Assembly: GCA_949740725.1 (NCBI GenBank)
Contig: CATJIO010000072.1
Location: 1-33,514, forward strand
Direction of reading: 5' to 3'
DNA length: 33,514 bases
Origin: an uncultured Lachnospiraceae bacterium
Lineage (GTDB): Bacteria; Bacillota; Clostridia; Lachnospirales; Lachnospiraceae
The notes beneath the pieces are model-generated. The model was not told the origin of the DNA and searched no databases. It worked only from the letters and a program-made list of their open reading frames with translations. Below are positions 9,023 through 16,900 of the stretch, one piece after another (positions within the stretch are counted from its first letter, which is position 1; each line of letters starts with the position of its first letter). The position numbers and the translations under genes were made by a program.

Positions 9023-9859
9023 TTACCTGCCGCTGCAGATCTGGATCTTACGCTTCACCACCTCCCGCACCCGCCGGATCCCCGCCTCGCCATAAGCTTT
9101 CGGATCATATGCAGAGGGCTTCTCCCGCAAAAGCTCCTTCACCCCGTCGGTGTAGGCGACCCGCAGCTCTGTAGCGAAGTTTACCTTGCAGATACCTCGG
9201 CGTACACATTCCTGCACCTCCTGGTCGCTGAGACCGGAAGCCCCATGAAGCACCAGAGGGATCTCCACCACCTTCTGTATGGCCTCCAGCCGATCCAGAT
9301 CCAGCTTCGGCGCGCTCTGGTAAAATCCATGAGCTGTCCCGATGGCTACCGCCAGAGAGTCCACGCCAGTCTGGCTTACAAAGACGCTCGCTTCCGTTGG
9401 ATCCGTAAGGCCTCCTCTTGACTCCCGGTCATCCTCCTTGCCCCCCACAGTCCCTAGCTCCGCTTCCACCGGAATCTGGTTTGGAGAGGCCATCTCCACT
9501 ACCCTTCTGGTTATTTTCACATTCTCCTCAAAGCTTAACCCCGATCCGTCGATCATTAGGGAGGTATAGCCTTGCCTCAGTGCCTGGGACGCAAGCGAAA
9601 AGCTATCCCCGTGATCCAGATGGAGGGCCGCCTGCACCTTGAGCCGCTCCGCCTCCGCAGAGGCCATAGCGGTAAAAGAAGACAGTTCTCCGTACCGGAT
9701 AGTGGAGGGGGTGGTCTGCAAAATCACCTCCGCCTCCATCTCCTTTGCCGCCCTCAGCACAGCTTTTATCATCTCCATATTTTCCACATTAAATGCGCCC
9801 ACCCCATAGCCGTTTCGTCGGGCATTCTCCAGCATTTCCCTGGTGGTTACTAAAGCCAT
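9023..9859 (-). CDS. Class II ketose-bisphosphate aldolase (tagatose/fructose-bisphosphate type)
   Basis: It should split a ketose-1,6-bisphosphate into dihydroxyacetone phosphate and glyceraldehyde-3-phosphate. Visible motifs are HLDHG at 80-84 (catalytic Asp82, zinc His83), VEAELG at 131-136, GTAHG with His177, and HGASGL with His205. I start at the ATG at 9859 because MALVTT is the usual family start and AAGGG lies nine bases upstream. In-frame GTG 9877 and ATG 9868 are alternatives. It resembles the GatY/KbaY group in length (278 residues). As first gene of the operon it fits the last step of a tagatose-phosphate pathway. Separation from fructose-bisphosphate aldolase needs a phylogeny. 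Confidence 0.9.
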   Translation of the reverse strand: MALVTTREMLENARRNGYGVGAFNVENMEMIKAVLRAAKEMEAEVILQTTPSTIRYGELSSFTAMASAEAERLKVQAALHLDHGDSFSLASQALRQGYTSLMIDGSGLSFEENVKITRRVVEMASPNQIPVEAELGTVGGKEDDRESRGGLTDPTEASVFVSQTGVDSLAVAIGTAHGFYQSAPKLDLDRLEAIQKVVEIPLVLHGASGLSDQEVQECVRRGICKVNFATELRVAYTDGVKELLREKPSAYDPKAYGEAGIRRVREVVKRKIQICSGR

Positions 9860-9900
9860 ATCCCTCATCCCTTTCACTTAACCGCTTTTATTTTGTCAAT

Positions 9901-9929
9901 ATTATATAATGAATATCTATTTTATTCAA
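9901..9929 (-). promoter_or_regulatory. Sigma-A-type promoter of the sugar catabolic operon
   Basis: On the minus strand TTGAAT (complement of 9924-9929) and a perfect TATAAT (complement of 9901-9906) are separated by 17 bases. The expected transcription start lies near 9894, about 35 bases before the chosen aldolase start codon. Confidence 0.75.
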
Positions 9930-9934
9930 TATTT

Positions 9935-10001
9935 ATTGGTATTTTTGCCCAATTTTGCACTGGTATGGGATTTTTTCTGATACCAGTGGCCAAACTGGTA
10001 T
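9935..10001. promoter_or_regulatory. Cluster of ACTGGTAT operator half-sites between divergent promoters
   Basis: Four copies of one octamer lie here: ATTGGTAT at 9935-9942, ACTGGTAT at 9959-9966, its exact inverse ATACCAGT at 9980-9987, and ACTGGTAT at 9994-10001. The last two form a near-palindrome around GGCCAA. The octamer matches the left half of the NagR/DasR (dre) sites bound by HutC-type GntR regulators, and such a regulator is encoded next door. All copies lie between the two -35 boxes and do not cover either promoter core. Confidence 0.65.
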
Positions 10002-10014
10002 TAACTTTTTCTAA

Positions 10015-10042
10015 TTGTCATGCTTCTGGAGAATGCTATAAT
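10015..10042 (+). promoter_or_regulatory. Promoter of the GntR regulator gene
   Basis: TTGTCA at 10015-10020 and a perfect TATAAT at 10037-10042 are 16 bases apart. TG at 10034-10035 gives an extended -10 element. The predicted start near 10049 leaves a leader of about 95 bases before the TTG start codon. Confidence 0.75.
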
Positions 10043-10064
10043 AAAAAGATAAACAGTTGCCATG

Positions 10065-10137
10065 GGCTGCGAAGCCGTAAATCGGAATTGTCACTTGCCC
10101 AGGGCAGGGCGCTGCCTGGGAATCGTAGCAAAGGAGG
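10065..10137 (+). promoter_or_regulatory. Structured 5' leader of the GntR gene with alternative pairings
   Basis: GGCT/AGCC (10065-10068 with 10073-10076) closes a GCGA GNRA-type tetraloop. A second hairpin at 10098-10120 pairs CCCAGG.CAG with CTGCCTGGG around GGCG. The first hairpin competes with a longer pairing of GCTGCGA (10066-10072) with TCGTAGC (10123-10129), which would enclose the second hairpin and end two bases before the AGGAGG ribosome site at 10132-10137. I do not recognise a known riboswitch class. Confidence 0.4.
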
Positions 10138-10144
10138 TTCCTTT

Positions 10145-10858
10145 TTGAGACAAAATATTCCCTTATACATGAAACTTTATAATGAGCTGCGGGACCTGAT
10201 CGCTTCTCCGGAATACAAGGAAAATTCCCAGCTTCCCTCAGAGCGCTTTCTCAGCAGCAAATACCATGTCAGCCGCACCACCGTGCGCCTGGCGCTAAAT
10301 AAGCTGCTGCAGGACGGCTACATTTACACGGTCCACGGAAATGCTTCCTTCGTCCAGCCCCAGGTATTCGAGCAGCCTCTCAGCAAATTTTACTCCTTTA
10401 CTGACGAGCTGAAAAATGATAATATCCTCATCCACAATGAATTGATCGACTATGATCTGGTTTCCCTGGATCGCATTATGGCACAAAAATTGGGCCATCC
10501 GGCCCAAAGTCAATTTCACAAACTGGCCCGCCTCCGTTCCGCCCAGAGCTACCCTCTGATGCTGGAAACCACCTGGCTGCCTAAAGGGCGCTTCCACCAG
10601 CTGGACATGAATTTATTGAAAAGTAAGGGATCCTTATATGAATACTTAACCAGAAAATATGACTTTCATGTTGACCACGCCGTTGAAACCTTCCGCCCCA
10701 TCATGGCCGAGCGCCGGGAACGTGAACTGCTCCAGATCTCCAATTCTATCCCCTGCCTCCTCTTAGAGCGGTACAGCTACGAAGGGGCCTCCATCACCGA
10801 GTATACTTATTCGGTGATCCGGGGAGATAAGTATATCTTTAAGGTGAATTTGCGCTAG
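10145..10858 (+). CDS. GntR family regulator, HutC/UTRA subfamily
   Basis: This is a DNA-binding regulator whose C-terminal UTRA domain senses a small effector, usually a sugar phosphate. The winged helix covers about residues 5-70, with the recognition region LPSERFLSSKYHVSRTTVRL at 30-49. The UTRA domain runs from about 90 to the end, including the FRPIMAERRER and PCLLLERYSY segments. I start at TTG 10145: a perfect AGGAGG at 10132-10137 is seven bases upstream and the family sequence (IPLYMKLYNEL) begins at once. The frame is open back to 9893, but that part contains the promoter and operators. It is divergent from the sugar operon and very likely controls it, and itself, through the ACTGGTAT sites. 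Confidence 0.92.
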   Translation: MRQNIPLYMKLYNELRDLIASPEYKENSQLPSERFLSSKYHVSRTTVRLALNKLLQDGYIYTVHGNASFVQPQVFEQPLSKFYSFTDELKNDNILIHNELIDYDLVSLDRIMAQKLGHPAQSQFHKLARLRSAQSYPLMLETTWLPKGRFHQLDMNLLKSKGSLYEYLTRKYDFHVDHAVETFRPIMAERRERELLQISNSIPCLLLERYSYEGASITEYTYSVIRGDKYIFKVNLR

Positions 10859-10881
10859 CATTCTGTAATGTAAAGGGTCTG

Positions 10882-10936
10882 TGCGAAAAGGGAGGGCCCA
10901 GCCTGGAAATTCCAGACTGGGCCCTCCCTTTTCGCA
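10882..10936. terminator. Bidirectional terminator hairpin between convergent genes
   Basis: A very strong hairpin spans 10882-10936, with 5' arm starting GCGAAAAGGGAGGGCCCAG and an exactly complementary 3' arm. It lies between the regulator stop (10858) and the adhesin stop (10966). The T tracts beyond it are poor, but the arms carry AAAA and TTTT, so it can serve both strands. Confidence 0.7.
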
Positions 10937-10965
10937 TATTGTTTATGCTGTCTTCCCTTATTTTG

Positions 10966-13900
10966 TTATCTTTCCTCATCCTTCCGCTTCCACAGGATTC
11001 CCATGGCTCCTGCCAGAGAAAGGATCATTGCGCCGATTAGGGCATTAAGAGGAATTCCGTAATCGCCGGTTCTGGGAAGGCCGAATAAAGGCACCTCCTC
11101 ATCCTCGATATTGGTCAGGGCATTGGGATCTCCGTTGCCTCCCGGAAGCATTGCCAAAGGAACTGCCTCTGGATCAATGGTGATTGTGTCGCTGCCCTCG
11201 GACACAACTCTGCTGATGCTTGTGGAACCATTTCCACCGCCGCTGCCTCCACTTCCGCCGGCTCCTCCGTTTCCGCCGCCGCTTCTCGGATTAAACCGGG
11301 CGGTAAATACCATATTCTCCGTAAAGGATGTCCTTCGGATCTCCGCCACATCGGCAAATTCTTTGCTTTCCTCTGCCGTCCAGCGGGCGAATAAATACTG
11401 GCCCTGGGCATCAACCGTCACCTCTGCTGAGGGAACTGCCGGCTTTATCTCCCCTACGGTCAAAAAACCGTCTGGATGAATGGTAAGGTGGTAAATGGTA
11501 TGTACTTCCTTCACCACGCCTCCTACAATACCCCGATTATCGTCTTCGCTGATGTACTGGAAGGTAATTTGGTAGCGATCCGGAATGCCGTCCGGATGAT
11601 TTGGATCCGTTCCGATGGCGTCCATGTAGTAGACAAAGGTAATCGCCACATCCTGATCCACAATAGCAATGTTCTGCTCTCCTCTTGGGAATAAGGTATA
11701 TCCTTCCACCTGCTCCCCAATGATGGACTGGGTATATCCAGGCTCCTTGTCCAGGATAGCGTAGTCCTCTGGAAGCTTCACATTGGGGTCTTCTTCTCCA
11801 TTGGCAAACACATGATTAACATAAATATTGTACGCCTTCTTAATCTCGGCGGAAACCTTATCCTCCTTCTCAAGCTCCTCTGCCTTTGCCGTAGCCCGGT
11901 TTACCACCGTTCTGCCGTTGTCTGCAGAGTTCACTTTGTAGAAGCAGCGGATTATTACCTCTTCTCCTGGATTTAATTCAGGAATCCGCACCTGGTTCCC
12001 TTCCACCGCATGCTGCGCCAGGAAGTTAGTGCCAAAGATCCCAAAGCCTTGGATCTGGAGTTCGCCCTTTCCGTCAATCTGGTCAGTAACCAGGATATCC
12101 TTCAGGACTGCATTTCCGGTATTGGCCACAGTAATCTGGTAAGGAATCACCTCGCCAACAGAATAGGTTTTTCCTTCCTGCCACTGAAGGATTTCTTTTA
12201 CAATGGACAGATCTTTATTCTGAATCACAATCGGGACCGCTGGCGTCTCCCTGCCGTCCACCGTTGCCAGGTTCGTAATGGTTTTCCCTTCATCCGCCTC
12301 TGTTGGGGTATAGCTGTAGACAATCCTGACCGTTTCCCCTACAGGAATGCGGGCAATGGTAAATACCCTATTCTCCTCATCCCAGGTAACCCCTTCCGCT
12401 GGTCCAATGTCTTCCGCTGGATCACTTCCCGCTGCCGCCGGATACTGGATCTGACTGGATCCATTGGCCATCATGTCCTTTACTGGAACCTGGATAAGCA
12501 TAGTATCTCCTGTATTTTTCACCGTAATTTCATACAGGATCCTATCGCCTGCCGCAAACATGTCTCCGTGAGTAGGCTGGCTTAAAAGCCTCTTCTCCAG
12601 CTCCAGCTCACCGATAGTGGTGGTCGTGGTATCCTCTGAGCCCTTTGCCACCGCTGTATTGATGATCGTCCTCCCTGCATCTTCATTAACCACCGTATAG
12701 GAGTAATAAATCTCCGCCGACTCGCCGGCCTCTAAGGAAGAGAGCACATAGACCTGCTTCTCCTCATCCCAGCGGACCTTGGCTGAGGTCTTCTCCTCAT
12801 CCCATGTCACCGTTCCTGATGCCTGCTGTTCATCTCCCGTGGTGATGGTATCGGTCACTTCCACCTCGGCGATGGGAACTATTCCGCTGTTCTTCACCCT
12901 TATCTGATACTGGATGACATCGCCTGGGCGGAAACCGCCTTCCTCATCCGTTTTCTCATTTACAACCGTCTTCGTCACTTCTACCTTGCCCAGGGAAGTT
13001 GTGGTTTCTTCCTGCTTCCCACTGCATAAGGCCACATTGCGGATCGTCTTGCCCGCGTCTTCCGGAACTGTCTCATACCAGTAAGCGATGACCGCCTCCT
13101 GGCCTGCTTCTAATGCGGGAATGATATAGAGATAAGCCTGTTCTTCCTCACTCCACGATCCGGTGACTCCCCATGTGGTATTCCCTTCATCCAGGATAAC
13201 CGCGCCCGTCGCCGCCGCTTCTACTTTGTTTTCCTCTTCCCCAGTAACTACAGTCAGAGCATCCTTTACCTTCACCTTCGTCAATGGGGCATTTCCTACA
13301 TTTTTCACCGTAATACGGTACGGGATCCGATCCTCTGGCTGGAATTCTTCTCCATTGTCTTTGTAAAGGGGTGCGGTTTTAGACAGCTGGATTTCCCCTA
13401 TCAGCGTCTCAACGGTCTGATCTTTTCCGTTCATCACCGCTGTATTAGAAATTGTCTTTCCCGCGTCCTCAGGCTGTACCAGATAGCGGTATTCGATCCC
13501 AATCTGCTGGCCGCCTGCTAGTTGGTCAATGGCAAATTCCTTTTTATCTGGATCCCAATCCACCCCTGCCATGGGGAGGAACTGGATATCTCTGGTGATA
13601 TCCCGGTCTGATCCGCCGCTGATCAGGTCATCCCTTATCTTGATACCGGTTACTGTCCCATTTCCCATATTCGTTACCACAATCTGATACTGTATAGTAT
13701 CCCCTACCTGGAAGGGTTCTCCTCCTTCTCTCGGGTTAGTAATGGTTTTCTGGAAGGTAAGGTTCCCTACCTCGATCGTTTTCTCGTCGGTTTCCCCGTT
13801 GACTATTGCCACATTTCTGACCGTTTCTCCTGCATCATCCTCGTGCACAAGGTATGTATACGTAATGGTAAATGTTTCCCCTGGCTTGATGCGGTCAATC

Positions 13901-16900
13901 GTAAAGGTCTGCGTATCCCTTGTCCAGGTAACGCCTGCCGGTGAAGTCAGCTGGATGCCACCCGCTCCGTTGAGGGTATCTCTTACTTCGACATTCCTCA
14001 GTTCCTTTGTTCCCTCGTTTTTAACCTCAATCTTGTACTCTACCGTCTCTCCTGGTTGGAATGCCTCTCCTTCCGGCTTGGGGTTAGCGACTGTTTTACG
14101 CAGCGTCACTTGTGCGACGTCTGTGGTAGTGGTCGCTTCCTGATCCTTCACCTTAGCTGTATTGGCGATGGTTTTTCCCTTATCCCCCGGCTGTACTTCA
14201 TAGGTGTAAGTGATCTCCTTCGCCCCGCCTTCCGGCAGATTGTCGATCCGGTAGGTATTGGCGGATATCTGGGTAATTCCCTCTGGAAGAACCACGCCAG
14301 CAATCGGTCCGGCAGCGCCGGTCATCTTATCCTCCACTACAATGTCTTGTAAATCTGCCTCACCCACATTGGCGACGGTGATCTTGTACTGGATAACATC
14401 CCCTACCTGGAAGGGTTCCTTTTCCGCTTGATTGACAATCTCTTTTTTCAGGTCAACCTTACCCACTACGATATCTTCCTCGGATCGGTTGGGGAAGCCT
14501 TCTATTGTTGCGAGATTCTTCAGCCTTCCAACGTCATCGGGATCAACTTTATAATTATAGGTAATCACCACCCTCTTTCCTGCTGCCAGCTCTGGGATGG
14601 TAAAGACTTTTTTCTCTTTATCCCATGAGAATACGCTGCTGTTTGAAACGATGATTTCCCCTTTTCCGTTTATCTCATCTTTTACCTTGAGATCCGTTAA
14701 CTTAGCACTGCTGGTATTCGTCACCGTAATCTGATAGGTAACGATATCCCCAGGGAGGTAGCATTCTTTCTTATTCTCTACACGCTTCTCCAGCCGGGCG
14801 CCTGTGATCACTGCTGTTGTCTTCTCTGTCTCTGCTCCGTCCAGAGCCGCCACGTTGTAAATCGTCTTCCCAAAATCATCCTTGTCTACGGTGTAAGTAT
14901 AGGTAATCGTAACCGTTCCTCTTGAAGGAATCGACTTAATCTCAAACACCCAACGCTGAGCATTCCAGCTTACGCCAAAAGGAAGCTTGTTTACCGCGAT
15001 GTTTTCACTGTCCACCCGGGCACCATCTGGATAGGTCATGAAATCCGAGATGGTCAGATTGGTTAATTCCTCGGAGCTGACGTTCTCAACCGTAATCTTG
15101 TAATTGATTTTATTTCCCACATGATAAGCGTAAGTTCCGTCATCCTGCAGCTTCTCCGTATCCGTAATCTGCTTTGTGATCCTTTTATTTTCCGTCTCCG
15201 CATATACTGGCGTGGTAGACATCCCTTCTACGGTAGCGACATTTTCGATTCTTTTCCCGATATCTTCCTGCGCCACGACGTAGGTATACTGGAATGTTTT
15301 CTCCCTTCCTGCCAGAACAGAATCAACAGTGAATGTTCTTGTCCCCTCATCATAGGTAACCCCTTCACTGTGGTCAGCCACTAATTCTACCTTGCCCATG
15401 GCATCCGTCTTCAGGCCGCCCCGCAACAGCTTCAGCTCGTCGCGGATAGCGATATTCCCAAGATCCGCCGGAGAAGTGTTGTAAATGGTGATCTCATAGG
15501 TAATCTTATCTCCAGTGCGGTAGCCCTTCTGGCCATCTGGTGGGTTGCTGATGCTCTTCTTTTCTATGGTATATAAGGTGGTTACCTTAAACTCGACTAC
15601 CTGAACTGGGTCTGCCCCTGACAGCTCTACCCATTTCACGCCAGCATCGGTTTCGCTCCCTTCTCTGTACAGCATGTAACCCTCGGGCACATTTCCAGTC
15701 ACCTCATGTTTCGCTTCTTCTCCTGCTTTCTCCGAAGGATCGGCATAAGCCTTGTAAGATACAGCCTCTGTACTCTCTTCCGGTAATGGAATATTGGAAA
15801 AATCTATGGTCCTCACGATTTTCGCATTATTCTTTAAGTTGCCTTCGACTACCTGTCCGTTTTCATCTAAATATTCTCCCTGGCTATTTACCCGGTAATA
15901 ATCGATCCGGATTGCCCCCCCGTTCCGGGGAAGTAGCGGCTTGCCGATCTCGTGCTCCGGTTTTATCTTATGCTCATTGTTGACATCAATATAGGAAAGG
16001 GTGATGTCGTCATTGGTATAATACTCGTCCGACTGAGAAAGATGCTCCGGTTTCAGCTTCACATAAAAATGGTACGTTCTCGGGTCGTCTACCGGAGCAG
16101 TGATAGCGCCTACATCGATCCTGGCAATATCCTTATCCTCATCTTTCGTGAAGGTAATCCCCGGAGAGTTCGTTAAATTCAGGTTGTTTAATTCCTCTGC
16201 GCTTAAGGGCTGGTATTCCTCAGAAATCACATCTGTAAAAGATGCTTCTCTTCCGGCGCTAATGATGTCATTTGTGATTTCCTCCAGGACTTGGTTAATC
16301 CGGTTATTGAATTCCCCTCCCGCGCCAGCAGCCTCATAATATTTGTCTTTTGAGGCAATCTTTTTTAACTTTTCTGCAGGCTTGTTATCTGTACTGCTTC
16401 CTTTAATATATACTGTATAAATCATCACTCCAGCCTGTTTTAAATTCTCTACTACCCCGCTATAGTCTCCCCTGTTGGGTTCCCCATCAGACAAGAATAC
16501 CACATACGTCCGGCGATTCTTCTCTGCGGCGGTATTTCTGGAATTAATAAATTCCTGCGCCTTCTTTAATCCTACTTCGTAATTTGTACCTGATCCATCA
16601 CTGTCAACAGAATAGATAGTATCTTCAAGCTTCTGCCGTGATGCAGTTGACTGAAGGCCGGAATACGGGCCAAGCGTTCTGCAAAATGAAGAAAATCCCA
16701 CACGGTTATTGTCCTCGGCATTGCCCAACAACGCGTCTACCATCCTTAAGGTAGCTTGTTTCGATGGAATCATTCTCTCATCTTTCTGCTTCGCATAAAA
16801 CCTCGGGGACATACTCAGGGACTTATCCAATACAATGATGACATCGGCTCCTTCGTTTTTCGGTACACCGCCAGCCTTAACTTCAATCTTTGCAATGCCC

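Noticed and set aside
2163-9853. Many plus-strand open frames of 60-220 codons opposite the sugar operon
   Set aside because: Each lies opposite a well-supported gene, lacks a proper ribosome site and has no domain features.
9893-10144. N-terminal extension of the GntR regulator from ATG 9893
   Set aside because: This part covers the promoter, operators and leader, and the AGGAGG-TTG start at 10145 matches the family start exactly.
11850-15570. Tandem repeats considered as CRISPR or satellite DNA
   Set aside because: The period is about 375 bases, copies are diverged, and all lie in one coding frame as DUF11-like protein repeats.
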